Positions 29,023 through 38,931 of a DNA stretch of 49,263 bases are shown piece by piece. How positions within the stretch are numbered: position 1 is the stretch's first letter; each line of letters opens with the position of its first letter. The translations under genes were made by a program, and so were the position numbers. The notes under the pieces were generated by a model. That model made no database searches and was not told the DNA's origin. It saw only the letters and a program-made list of their open reading frames with translations. Source of the DNA: Bdellovibrionales bacterium (GTDB lineage: Bacteria > Bdellovibrionota > Bacteriovoracia > Bacteriovoracales > Bacteriovoracaceae); contig JAHEZZ010000002.1 in assembly GCA_023250815.1 (NCBI GenBank), positions 1 to 49,263 on the forward strand, read 5' to 3'.

Positions 29023-30008
29023 TTTTTCCAAAAAATGAGATTTTTTAAAATTCCACGTTTCCCACTTCTACCGAGAGGAAAAAGAGAAAATTTATTTTTA
29101 AAACCTTTTAGTGACAACATTTTTATATCGGATAAAACCTCTTCTAATTTTCGACCTAAAAAGAAATCTGCCAAATAATGCTGAAAAGAACTCCGGGGAA
29201 GTCTCTCTAATCGTTTTTGATTCCAGGGGCAAACTTCTTGACAAATATCACAGCCAAAAAATTCTCCATTTGCTTTTTCCATTCCAGGAGGTGGCACTCC
29301 CTCTTTAAAAACCTCAATAGTATAGGTGCTAATACATTTATCGGCCTTTAATATACGATCAATCGGCCCTATCGCCTTAGTCGGACAAGAATCGATACAA
29401 GCAGTACAAGTTCCACAATGATCACTTTGAGTCGTGGCGGTAGCTGAAAATAATTTTTCACTTAAAATAATACTGCCAATTAAAAAGTAACTCCCCTGAT
29501 CAGGATCAATCAACATACTATTTTTCCCAAACCATCCAAGACCTGCTTGATAAGCAAAATCTCGCTCTAAAATAGGCAACACATCAAGTCCAACGAGATA
29601 TAAAAGAGAGGGGCTTGCCTCTTTTAAACTTAAGGCCAATTCACCTAAAATCTTTTTGAGATGAAGATGGTAGTCTTCAGGATAAGCAACTGTGTAAGCG
29701 GCAATTTTTAATTTATTCCAAAAAGAATTCTTATAAAACTCGGTTAGTCCTTTTTTTATTTGAGAATAATCAAAAGCAAAGACCACGGTCTGTTTAGCTT
29801 GGGGAAATACGCTTAATAAATTTTTACGAGCAAGCATTCGATCATCTGTTAAATACTTAAGTCCCCCTGCATGACCTTTGTTAATCCAATCTTCAAATTT
29901 ATCAAAACTTATTGGCGCAAGATTATCAACCACACCAAATCTTGCGATGGAATATTTTTTTACTAAAATATTTAACAAATGATCAAAATTAAAATGAATT
30001 GTGCTCAT
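29004..30008 (-). CDS. queG: epoxyqueuosine reductase
   Basis: CGTCTACIDSCPTKAI, FFGCDICQEVCPWNQ. Confidence 0.93.
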   Translation of the reverse strand: MSTIHFNFDHLLNILVKKYSIARFGVVDNLAPISFDKFEDWINKGHAGGLKYLTDDRMLARKNLLSVFPQAKQTVVFAFDYSQIKKGLTEFYKNSFWNKLKIAAYTVAYPEDYHLHLKKILGELALSLKEASPSLLYLVGLDVLPILERDFAYQAGLGWFGKNSMLIDPDQGSYFLIGSIILSEKLFSATATTQSDHCGTCTACIDSCPTKAIGPIDRILKADKCISTYTIEVFKEGVPPPGMEKANGEFFGCDICQEVCPWNQKRLERLPRSSFQHYLADFFLGRKLEEVLSDIKMLSLKGFKNKFSLFPLGRSGKRGILKNLIFWKNHNSNS

Positions 30009-31696
30009 TACTTTGGAATAATTTCAATTGCCCCAGTTGGGCAAACATCTACACACGCCATATCCATTGCACATTCATCGGCCCGTATCCGACTAATGGT
30101 AGTATTTTTACTGTCATCGTTTTTTACCATCCAAATTTCGTGAGGACAAACGGAAACACAATTTTGGCAAGAAGCACAGATCCTGGTATCAAGATTTATT
30201 CTGCCATTCTTAAAATCCACCATCTCAACGTCTTCGCTTGAACCCAAAACTTTTGGCGGGTCTTTTAAAATAACAAGGCGAACTGAATTAGCTCCCGCCT
30301 TATCAAAAAATTTTCCATCGCCTTTGGTTATAACTAACTTGTCACCGTTAACCAGTTTTGCTCGAAACTTAAAATCAATCAGAACTTTTGCTTCAATATT
30401 TCCATCATCTGTTCCTAAATCAGCGATATGAAATGGTGAAACTCCCCAATAAAGACAAACTCGGCGGACCACTTTTATATCATTTGTCACTCCCCATACC
30501 CGAGCAGTAGGGCGAAATCTAGCAATTTTTTTACAAGAATTTCCCGATTGAGTTACAGAAATAATTCCCTTGGCACCAGTTTTTTCAGCAATAATTGAGG
30601 CAGAAACCATAATTGATGAACTAATGCTTGATAGATCTGTATTTCTAAGTAACGGCCGATCTCTGGGACTGGCCTCCGCTTCAAAAATAATTTTATCCAT
30701 CATCATCACAGTTTCAACGGGGTATTTTCCCGAGGCAGTTTCCGCTGAAAGCATAACTGCATCAGTGCCATCCCAAATTGCATTGGCCACATCAGAGGCC
30801 TCTGCTCGAGTCGGCCCTGGATTTTGAATCATGCTCTCTAACATTTGAGTTGCGGTAATAACTGGAACTCCTTTCAAGTTACAGGCGGAAATAATCTTTT
30901 TCTGAGCAGAAGGCACCAGGTGATTCCCAAGCTCCACTCCCATATCTCCTCTCGCAACCATAATAACATCTGCAACTCTTAAAATTTCCTCAAGATTGTT
31001 AATGGCCTGAGGCTTTTCAATCTTTGCAATAATGGGAACAGAGGCCCGAAGGCCATGCAATATATATTTTACTTGTAAAATATCTTCTTTTTTTCTGACA
31101 AAAGACAAGGCGACAAAATCTATACCTTGTTTTAATCCAAACATTAAATCTTCTTTGTCTTTATCGGTAAAACTTGGAGCAGAGACATCACAATCGGGAA
31201 GATTAATTCCTTTATTTGATTTAAGTTCTCCACCCACGTTAATTTTAATTTTATAAACATCGCGATCACGCATAATTGCCGTTGCCATAATCAGGCCATC
31301 ATCAAAAAGAATTCGAGCACCGTCATGACAATCATCGACCAGCTTGCTATAAATTGTTGGGATATATCGATCTTTGTATTCAGAATATTTTTCAAGGTAT
31401 TTTGTCGGGCCAATGACCCATTCTTCATCATTTTTTAGAATCAAATTTTTTGCGAGTTTATCCACTCGAATTTTTGGCCCTTGTAAATCAAGCAAAATCC
31501 CAATTTCAAAACCAGTTTTTTTTGAGGCCGCTCTGATATTGGAAACAGTTTGAGCATGCCCTTCATGTGTACCATGACTCATATTAATTCGCGCGACATT
31601 TACCCCGGCCATAATCAACTCACAAATACGCTCAACGCTGGAAGAGGCCGGGCCCAGAGTCGCCACAATTTTTGCCCGACGTATCCTTGGCATCAT
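30008..31696 (-). CDS. pyk: pyruvate kinase with C-terminal di-cluster ferredoxin domain
   Basis: RRAKIVATLGPASSS, ARINMSHGT, MVARGDMGVELG, ITATQMLESM; C-term CASCQNCVSVCP...CAMDMACVDVCP. Confidence 0.93.
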   Translation of the reverse strand: MMPRIRRAKIVATLGPASSSVERICELIMAGVNVARINMSHGTHEGHAQTVSNIRAASKKTGFEIGILLDLQGPKIRVDKLAKNLILKNDEEWVIGPTKYLEKYSEYKDRYIPTIYSKLVDDCHDGARILFDDGLIMATAIMRDRDVYKIKINVGGELKSNKGINLPDCDVSAPSFTDKDKEDLMFGLKQGIDFVALSFVRKKEDILQVKYILHGLRASVPIIAKIEKPQAINNLEEILRVADVIMVARGDMGVELGNHLVPSAQKKIISACNLKGVPVITATQMLESMIQNPGPTRAEASDVANAIWDGTDAVMLSAETASGKYPVETVMMMDKIIFEAEASPRDRPLLRNTDLSSISSSIMVSASIIAEKTGAKGIISVTQSGNSCKKIARFRPTARVWGVTNDIKVVRRVCLYWGVSPFHIADLGTDDGNIEAKVLIDFKFRAKLVNGDKLVITKGDGKFFDKAGANSVRLVILKDPPKVLGSSEDVEMVDFKNGRINLDTRICASCQNCVSVCPHEIWMVKNDDSKNTTISRIRADECAMDMACVDVCPTGAIEIIPK

Positions 31697-31720
31697 TTTC
31701 TCCTTTCTCTTTAATTCTAA

Positions 31721-33664
31721 CTATGTTGCTTTTTTTGCCATCGCTCGAGATGCTAGATCCACACTCTGAGTGTTTACTGCACGCATTTTTTCCATACGAG
31801 ATTCATACTGACTTTTCACGGCCTCTCTCTGAAGCTCACTTTGTTTTAAAAGTTTATCGTAATTATCACGGGCCTCGGCCATTTTTAAACCTAATGTTTT
31901 ATCATTTTGTTGCTGTTGAAGTACTAATAGTTCTTCATAATCATTTACCAGTCTATTGGTTCTGTTATCTTGTTCAGTCCTCACCTTATTTAAGTTTTTA
32001 GCAAATGATTCCTTTAAATTTTTCATCTCTTCTTGGTTTAGCTCTTCACGGGTATCCATTTCTCGCTTAAAATTTCGCTGATCTGCAATATGCCTTTCCT
32101 CAGATAAAATTCGTTGATTCTCCAGTTCTTTTGCTGATTTTCTTCCTAAAACATTAAGTTTATTATCATAAAATTTTGCTAAACTATTTATATCTTTATC
32201 ACGTTCCTCAATTTTTTGTTCAAAACTTTTTGTATTGGTATTTAACTTTGTAAAAAATTGATCTTTTAATTCCTCTGCTTCATTATATTTTTCTCGGCGA
32301 TTGGTTTCAATTAAATTTTTTGTACTTCTGGCAAAGTCCCCTCGAAGTTCATCTGAGGCCTCAATATTTTTTTCAGTCATTTGATTTATGCTATTAGCAA
32401 ATTCTTTTCTTTGCCCTTCCAATCTTTTATTTCCATAATTTCTTTCGGAAACTAACATGTCATTGGCATTAAGATCGTGATTTTGAAGTTGTTTTGAATA
32501 CTGCTCTATCAGGTCAACTTTTCCCCGTCGATTCTCATTCTGCAGCTGCCTTACGCTATTGCTAAAATCATTTTCGTAATTATCTTTTGCTTCTAAAGCT
32601 GCAACTTTTTGAGAGTTCAGGGCCTCCCTACTGGTTTCTTCAACCTGTTCTTTTGATAATTGATCAATTGCTTTCTGATCACTCATCGCTTGCCTTAAAT
32701 GTTGCATTTGACTCATTTGATTGTTTTTTAATCGATTGAGTTCAGCTCGTCCAGAGTCAGTACTTGAAGCGGCCAGTGCCATGGAGTTAGTTTTACGATT
32801 AAGGTCATGACGATCTTTTTCAAATTGGGTCTCTAAATCTAGAAGACTTTTTTTGTTATCATTTATTAATTTTTTCTTATCATGATTATTTCTTGTCGTT
32901 AAGTTGTCAGTTAAAGACTCAAAATTATCACGCATCTGATTCATATTTTCTTTACTTTCAAATCTAAGCTGCTCGTTGGTTCCCTGTTGATAGGCATGCA
33001 ACGATTCTTTTTCGTTATCAAAAGACTTCCGCAGTTGTTCTAATGTCTCTTGATGTTTATTGCTCTTTTGATTGCTCTTTTGATTATTATCGACAATGGT
33101 ATTTTGAATTTCATCCCGATACCCGGCGATCATGGCATTTTTTTCTGCTGCTTCCGCCTCTGTATAGTCTTTAAAAGTTTGTTTCGATTTATTTTGGACT
33201 TCATTCATACTAGCATCGAATTCACCTTTTCTCTTAAGATCACCTTTTTTATAGCGATCCTTAAGATCACTGACTATCCCCTCTTGGTTCTTTTCTTTTT
33301 CATACATATTTTTGTTGTATTCACTCCGAAGAGTATCTAACTTCTCGCTCATATTATTTCGAAGTCGGCGATTTTCCTCTTCAAAGGCGTTTCTTCTTAC
33401 CCCCAATTCGTTATTGTACCGCTCTTGTCTATCCTTAATTCCATCCCGTGTTTTCTCAACGAAATGATCACTTAACTTGTTAAGAGTATCTTCCTGTTCG
33501 CGAGTATTTTTAACGTAGTTATCTGCTTGTTTCTCTTGTTTTAATTCGTGTGCACTGGCCTGATTTTCAGCATTGCTTTTATAATCTTCTCGAAGACGTG
33601 TTGCCGCCTTATTATATTTATCTCTTTCTGAGTTAACCTTTGCCGAAAAATCAGATACGTTCAT
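31721..33664 (-). CDS. 647-aa highly charged coiled-coil protein
   Basis: Continuous K/E/R/N/Q-rich heptad-like sequence, no globular motif. Confidence 0.75.
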   Translation of the reverse strand: MNVSDFSAKVNSERDKYNKAATRLREDYKSNAENQASAHELKQEKQADNYVKNTREQEDTLNKLSDHFVEKTRDGIKDRQERYNNELGVRRNAFEEENRRLRNNMSEKLDTLRSEYNKNMYEKEKNQEGIVSDLKDRYKKGDLKRKGEFDASMNEVQNKSKQTFKDYTEAEAAEKNAMIAGYRDEIQNTIVDNNQKSNQKSNKHQETLEQLRKSFDNEKESLHAYQQGTNEQLRFESKENMNQMRDNFESLTDNLTTRNNHDKKKLINDNKKSLLDLETQFEKDRHDLNRKTNSMALAASSTDSGRAELNRLKNNQMSQMQHLRQAMSDQKAIDQLSKEQVEETSREALNSQKVAALEAKDNYENDFSNSVRQLQNENRRGKVDLIEQYSKQLQNHDLNANDMLVSERNYGNKRLEGQRKEFANSINQMTEKNIEASDELRGDFARSTKNLIETNRREKYNEAEELKDQFFTKLNTNTKSFEQKIEERDKDINSLAKFYDNKLNVLGRKSAKELENQRILSEERHIADQRNFKREMDTREELNQEEMKNLKESFAKNLNKVRTEQDNRTNRLVNDYEELLVLQQQQNDKTLGLKMAEARDNYDKLLKQSELQREAVKSQYESRMEKMRAVNTQSVDLASRAMAKKAT

Positions 33665-33807
33665 CCTGCCATCCTGGAGGTTTCTAAGGGATTATCTGAA
33701 GCTTCCCCTTTTTCTATTCTAGCATTTTTTGCTAGCAATACTTAGAGACGGGATGAATTTTCCCAAGGTAAGAAAAGGGAAATATTTTCCTCTTTTTATC
33801 TCTGGAC

Positions 33808-33842
33808 GGTATTATACCAATTCCACTAATTAATATTGGTAT
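33808..33842 (+). repeat. dispersed repeat Z1
   Basis: ggtattATACCAATtccactaattaatATTGGTAT; 23/24 match to Z2 over accaattccactaattaatattgg. Confidence 0.7.
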
Positions 33843-34894
33843 TACTTATTCATCTGTTCATCGATAATTTCAGAAAAAACCTCAACAGGATGAGCGCCAT
33901 TTACTAGTTGCCCATTCACAAAAAAAGTCGGTGTTGATTTAATTCCAACTTTTTTTCCTTCCTCAAGATCAGCATCTATTTTGCTCATATGTTTTGCACC
34001 ATCTACACATGCTTTAAAAATATCTATTTTTAGTCCATGTTTCTTCGCCAAAGTGTTGAGCGATTCCTTGTCTAACTTTGACTGATCCGAAAACATTGAA
34101 TCATGCATTTTCCAAAAAGCTTTTGCCTCTTGTTCGGCAGCACAAAGGGCCGCATGGGCGGCATCTCTTGCCTGATTGTGAAATGGCAGTGGGAAATTTT
34201 TAAAGACAATTTTAATTTTATCGCCATATTTTTTCTTTAATTCGTCCATTACTTCTCTTCCCTTTGAACAATAAGGGCATTGAAAATCAGAAAATTCCAC
34301 GATAGTCACCTTCGCATCAGCTTTCCCAACAAAAGGAGAATCACCGACATTAACTTCAAAAACAGGCCTTACAGGCCTTGTTAAATAAATTTCTACGGGA
34401 TATTTATTTGTTTGTTCCGACATCCATTCATCCATTATTTTTCTTTTAATTTCCATACCCAAAAATGTTTTAATTCTCTCCTTCATTTGCTGATCCATAT
34501 GATCTGTTGGAATATTTCTTTCTTTGGCAAACTCCTCTACTTCTTTATCAGAAGCGCCCTTTCCTTTAGTTATATATTTTTCTAGATATTCATCGGCCGA
34601 GAGGGACCCTTTCCTGGTATCCATATTAATCAACTTTTCAATAATCATACCCTTCACTTTATTAAGTTTAGTCTCGTAAACCTTATACTCGGCATCGTAA
34701 ATATCACTTTCGATTCCCTTAGAAAGCTCAGCATTACTGACCACTTCGTTGTTAAATTTAAAAGCGTCAGAATTATTAGGTGCTGGTTTAAAAATAAAAT
34801 TAGGCCTAGATTCAACTTTCTTAGTACAACTTACAAAAGTGCCCAAAGTCATACTAGAAAAAAGTATTAGGGCAATTTTCTTTGAAAAATACAT
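33842..34894 (-). CDS. DsbA-like thioredoxin-fold lipoprotein
   Basis: Lipobox FVSC; VTIVEFSDFQCPYCSKGREVMDELKKKY, GIKSTPTFFVNGQLVNGA. Confidence 0.9.
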   Translation of the reverse strand: MYFSKKIALILFSSMTLGTFVSCTKKVESRPNFIFKPAPNNSDAFKFNNEVVSNAELSKGIESDIYDAEYKVYETKLNKVKGMIIEKLINMDTRKGSLSADEYLEKYITKGKGASDKEVEEFAKERNIPTDHMDQQMKERIKTFLGMEIKRKIMDEWMSEQTNKYPVEIYLTRPVRPVFEVNVGDSPFVGKADAKVTIVEFSDFQCPYCSKGREVMDELKKKYGDKIKIVFKNFPLPFHNQARDAAHAALCAAEQEAKAFWKMHDSMFSDQSKLDKESLNTLAKKHGLKIDIFKACVDGAKHMSKIDADLEEGKKVGIKSTPTFFVNGQLVNGAHPVEVFSEIIDEQMNK

Positions 34895-34955
34895 AGGGCC
34901 TCCTAAATAGGGAAATCAAAATAATAAAAGATTGTATTACAAAAAAATAAAAGAG

Positions 34956-36728
34956 CTAACTATTTGAACGGCTCCCTGAAATCTGCGCAATGAATTGAAG
35001 ATAAAGTGGGCTTGTTTTAATTAATTTTTCATGGGGCCCATGATCTGCCAATTTTCCTTTTTCAATAAGGTAAAGCTGATGACAACTTTTTACCGTTTCC
35101 AGCCTATGGGCAACGATGACCATGCAGGCCTTAATTTGAATGAGTGAAATTAATTTTCTCAAGTTTTCTTCTAAACGAGAATCAAGCCCGGAAGAAATTT
35201 CGTCAAATAAAACGACGTCTTTTTTAAGGTAACAAGAACGGAGAGCACAGATTAATTGTTTTTGCCCAGAAGAAAGTTTTTTTGGATCAATTTTTTTCTT
35301 GGTCGATTGATCATCTTTTGTAAATTCCCAATCTTTTAAATAATCCAATTGCCCTCGCATAAATTCAAAAAATTTAATAAATTCAGCTGATGGTTCAGTA
35401 AAATCTAAAGCGATATTAAAATAGAAACTTTCGCTAAAGATATGAGAATCTTGAGTTACTAATCCAACCCGTGAAAGACTTTCTGTATCTCCATCCTGAT
35501 ATTTTAATAAAACATTTCCAGAGTTAGCAGAAAGTTGTCCTGATAATATCTTAAGTAAAGTTGATTTCCCTCCCCCACTCTCTCCTACAATCCCAATGCT
35601 CTCTCCAGCTTTAAGGGAAAAAGAAAGTGGCCCTAAAACAAAAGGTTTACTTTTTATCTCATCACCTTCGACATCTTTTAATTTGCGGTAACTAAAAAAA
35701 ATATTCTCCACCTCCATTTTCAAAAAAGGCCCAGAGGGAGTTGTGGACACAATCACTTTTTTATTTGTATTAAAATATTCTACAAACTGATTAATTCTAA
35801 CGAGACCGTTCATCGCTCTTTGAATGTTGGCAACTTTTCCAGTGGCACTTTTAAGCGGGTCAACCGAACGTTGAATAAAATCTACTACCACTAAAAAAAA
35901 GGCCGTCGATGTCATACCCATCCAAGGCAAAAGCATGATAAGCGAAGCTAATAAAAGTGGATAAAGGCATTCTGCTAGAGAAAAATAAGAGGCATCCCAG
36001 TTATTTGCCACTAACTGCGTTTTTAAAAAGTCGTTGTAAACTTTTTCACCAGTTTTTGAAGCATAATTTTCTGTTTGATTATAAAAACCTTCTTCCATTC
36101 CCCCTAAAATATTGGCGGTATGTGAAGAAACTTTTCCTCTACTAATTCTAAGTTTGTTAAAAACTTCCCGCATTCTCCCACCGCCCCAAATAAGTAAAAG
36201 TGCGGCAATAAATTCTAGCCCTCCAATTGCTGGGCCAATTCTTTTATGCAAACTGATAAGTCCAATGAAAGAAGAAAAAACAAAAAAAACATCAATCAAA
36301 ATTCCAAACGTTCCAGAAGTCATCAATTCTCGAATCGCCAAAGTGTCACTCATAATTCGAGCGACAATTTCACCTAAAGGAAATTTATCATCTTGACCTT
36401 TGCCATCAATCCCACTGTCAGGGGCCAGCATCCAATTTTTAAAACAAAGCATGCGAGAATGCTGAACAATCGAACGAACTAAAGAATTAACTGCAAACTG
36501 ATAGCCTACCCTAGTAAAAAAAATACCAAGAAAAATAGCTAACAAAAGCAGCAGTTTTTTTTGATATAGAGAAGGATCAGAGTAACTAATAGAAAGTTCA
36601 TGAATGGAGTGAGGGAGAATGGCGCCAAAAATTGACGTGGCCACTAAAAAGAGAGAAATCAATCCATAAATATTCTTGGCACCATCAAAGAAAAAAAGTT
36701 CAGACCATCTGCGGACGGAAGTATTCAT
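34956..36728 (-). CDS. ABC exporter half (TMD-NBD), catalytically canonical Glu
   Basis: GESGGGKSTLLKIL, LSSGQKQLICAL, VVLFDEISSGLD. Confidence 0.9.
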   Translation of the reverse strand: MNTSVRRWSELFFFDGAKNIYGLISLFLVATSIFGAILPHSIHELSISYSDPSLYQKKLLLLLAIFLGIFFTRVGYQFAVNSLVRSIVQHSRMLCFKNWMLAPDSGIDGKGQDDKFPLGEIVARIMSDTLAIRELMTSGTFGILIDVFFVFSSFIGLISLHKRIGPAIGGLEFIAALLLIWGGGRMREVFNKLRISRGKVSSHTANILGGMEEGFYNQTENYASKTGEKVYNDFLKTQLVANNWDASYFSLAECLYPLLLASLIMLLPWMGMTSTAFFLVVVDFIQRSVDPLKSATGKVANIQRAMNGLVRINQFVEYFNTNKKVIVSTTPSGPFLKMEVENIFFSYRKLKDVEGDEIKSKPFVLGPLSFSLKAGESIGIVGESGGGKSTLLKILSGQLSANSGNVLLKYQDGDTESLSRVGLVTQDSHIFSESFYFNIALDFTEPSAEFIKFFEFMRGQLDYLKDWEFTKDDQSTKKKIDPKKLSSGQKQLICALRSCYLKKDVVLFDEISSGLDSRLEENLRKLISLIQIKACMVIVAHRLETVKSCHQLYLIEKGKLADHGPHEKLIKTSPLYLQFIAQISGSRSNS

Positions 36729-38355
36729 AAAGTTTTCCCCCTCCTTTTAATGCATCTAAAACCGGCCCTGAAGTAATTTCTTTTTTAGCTTTATCGATAA
36801 AAAAATAATCTTGCGCCTTTTTAGCGGTAATCAAGCGGTGGGTAGACATAATCACTAAACGATTTTTGAGAACCCCAGAGTTGATAATTTTTTCCCAAAT
36901 AACATTTTCTAATATGACATCAATAGAAGAAAAAGGATCATCCCATAAAAGAACTTCTGCACTGGACATTAGAGTGCGAATAAGTCCTAAACGTTTTGCC
37001 TGACCACCAGATAATCGTTTTCCATGCTCACCCACCATCATACTAAAAAGCATCTCTTTTCCAGTCGAGTTACTAACCAGTATCTCCAGACCCAATAATT
37101 CACAAAAATGATAGGCCCGGTCTTTTTCTTCTTCCGTTGGAACTTTTCCTAAAAAAATATTGGCGGCAAAAGTATCGTTATAGAGATAAGGGATATCGGA
37201 GAGATAAGCGATTTTCTTCCCCTGATTTTTGTAAATTTCGCCGAGAGATTTTAGAATACGAGTTTTCCCTTCACCTGTATTGCCGATTAAAACGGCGAAA
37301 TTGTGAGGGTTAATTTTAAGAGGTATTTTTTCTCCCCAAAAATCAACTACAGGTATCTGCATGTTGCGGTTAATCTCTTTGAGATTTTTTTCTTCACTGG
37401 ATTCAGCATCTGCGACCTGTAAAAAATCCACTAAACGTTTCCAAGAAACCCAAGAAGTTGAGGCGACTACTCCAATCCAGGAGACAAACATCAAAGGTTC
37501 CAGAAAAAGAAAAATAAAACCCGAAAAGAAAATCAAAGTGGAAGGGCCAAGCTGATAGAGAGAAATCAGATGAGCGCCAATAAAAAAAGAAAATCCAACG
37601 GCAAGAGGAATTAAGGGAATGGAAAAAGAAACCGATTTTCCAGAATTATAAAAAGCGGTAAGTTCTTCATAGGATCTTCTTTTGAAGATATCAACGAAAG
37701 TAGGGGCCACGTGATAAGTTTGGATCGTTTTTTTCCCCTGATAACATTCCATTAAAAAATTTTGTACTTCGCCTTGAAGATTTTGCCCTTTTAAATTCCA
37801 GTGGCGATTTTTATTGATAATATAAGCAAAAAGCAGACATGCTATAAGCATGGGCAAGAGGGCCCAGGTGAGACGATAATCAATACGGCCCATCTGTGGG
37901 AGGAGTACCACCATGGCGATAATAATATTGCTAACCTGTAAAAGAGCAAACCCGACGAAGGCCCGAATCTGCTCCATGTCGGCATAAATAATTTGAAACA
38001 TTTGTCCGGGAGAATATTTTTGATAACGCCAAGGAAGACATGATTCAATTCTACGAAGGAGCTCCATACGCACATCTATTTCCATCATACGGGCCGGATA
38101 AAAAAAAAGAATGCGGGATAGAGTTCTAAATATAAGAACGGCAAGGGCCGCCCAAATAAATTTAGAAAGCGACATTCCCACTCCTTGAGTTTGCGCTAAA
38201 TCTTTCGCCCAAAAAGGAATTTGCGACTGGGTAAAATGAGTAATGAACAAACATAAAAAAGAAACAAAATAAATAAATTTAAATCGCTTCACCTGAAACC
38301 ACAGGGCAACCCAGGGTCCAGAATCTAGAGGGTATTTAATATTTTTTTTATACAC
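36700..38355 (-). CDS. ABC exporter half (TMD-NBD), degenerate Walker B (Asp)
   Basis: IGNTGEGKTRILKSL, LSGGQAKRLGLIRTL, VLLWDDPFSSID. Confidence 0.9.
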   Translation of the reverse strand: MYKKNIKYPLDSGPWVALWFQVKRFKFIYFVSFLCLFITHFTQSQIPFWAKDLAQTQGVGMSLSKFIWAALAVLIFRTLSRILFFYPARMMEIDVRMELLRRIESCLPWRYQKYSPGQMFQIIYADMEQIRAFVGFALLQVSNIIIAMVVLLPQMGRIDYRLTWALLPMLIACLLFAYIINKNRHWNLKGQNLQGEVQNFLMECYQGKKTIQTYHVAPTFVDIFKRRSYEELTAFYNSGKSVSFSIPLIPLAVGFSFFIGAHLISLYQLGPSTLIFFSGFIFLFLEPLMFVSWIGVVASTSWVSWKRLVDFLQVADAESSEEKNLKEINRNMQIPVVDFWGEKIPLKINPHNFAVLIGNTGEGKTRILKSLGEIYKNQGKKIAYLSDIPYLYNDTFAANIFLGKVPTEEEKDRAYHFCELLGLEILVSNSTGKEMLFSMMVGEHGKRLSGGQAKRLGLIRTLMSSAEVLLWDDPFSSIDVILENVIWEKIINSGVLKNRLVIMSTHRLITAKKAQDYFFIDKAKKEITSGPVLDALKGGGKLYEYFRPQMV

Positions 38356-38482
38356 ATCGCCGCTTTGGTAAGTTAAGAAAAACCTTCATACTAAAAAAAA
38401 TTAAGTATACTGCTTCCAATTGAGTTTTCAAGTGAAGATTAGAACTTTACATCAGATTGGGGATCAGTGAGGAGTATAATGA

Positions 38483-38512
38483 TTGACAAAGGGGGCATAG
38501 GCCTAATATATT
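38483..38512 (+). promoter_or_regulatory. sigma70-like promoter for tRNA-Val
   Basis: TTGACA, 18 bp, TATATT upstream of tRNA. Confidence 0.5.
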
Positions 38513-38529
38513 TTCAGGCATTCATTTTG

Positions 38530-38606
38530 GCGCCCATAGCTCAGTTGGTTAGAGTATTACCTTGACATGGTAGGGGTCGCAAGTTCGAATCTTGCTGGGC
38601 GCACCA
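38530..38606 (+). tRNA. tRNA-Val (GAC), CCA encoded
   Basis: GCGCCCA/TGGGCGC acceptor, TTACC-TTGACAT-GGTAG anticodon arm, GTTCGAAT T-loop, ACCA. Confidence 0.95.
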
Positions 38607-38931
38607 CTTTAAAATCTAAGCGATGCCCATTGGCAAAATCCAAATTCCCAATCAAGAGGCCTTCATGTTCCGCAACCAAAATAATCTTCGAGGAATGCTC
38701 CAAGTGCTGCGAAATAAAATTGACTTCTTCTTCAACCGCCAGATTGAGTTCGTCTGCTTCAGTCAAAGTATAAATATTCTCTGAGATAATAGATTTGGTC
38801 ATTTCCAAAATCCGTGCAGCATCTGATTTTTCAGCGGTACGAATCAGGAGATTTTTTCCGCCTTTTGATTGAAAATTCACTTTCCGAAAACTTGCCATCC
38901 CTGTACTCCACACAGTAAATCTATCCAACAT
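38607..38931 (-). pseudogene. GNAT acetyltransferase N-terminal fragment
   Basis: LLIRTAEKSDAARILEMTKSII...IILVAEHEGLLIGNLDFANGHR then reads into the antisense of the tRNA (KVVRPARFELATPTMSR). Confidence 0.65.

Noticed and set aside
30008-30260. Ferredoxin as a separate gene joined by frameshift error
   Set aside because: Frame is continuous with no internal stop or start/RBS that would favour a separate gene; still listed as a check.
38557-38606. C-terminal residues KVVRPARFELATPTMSR of the GNAT ORF as real protein
   Set aside because: They are the antisense translation of tRNA-Val, a common artefact.
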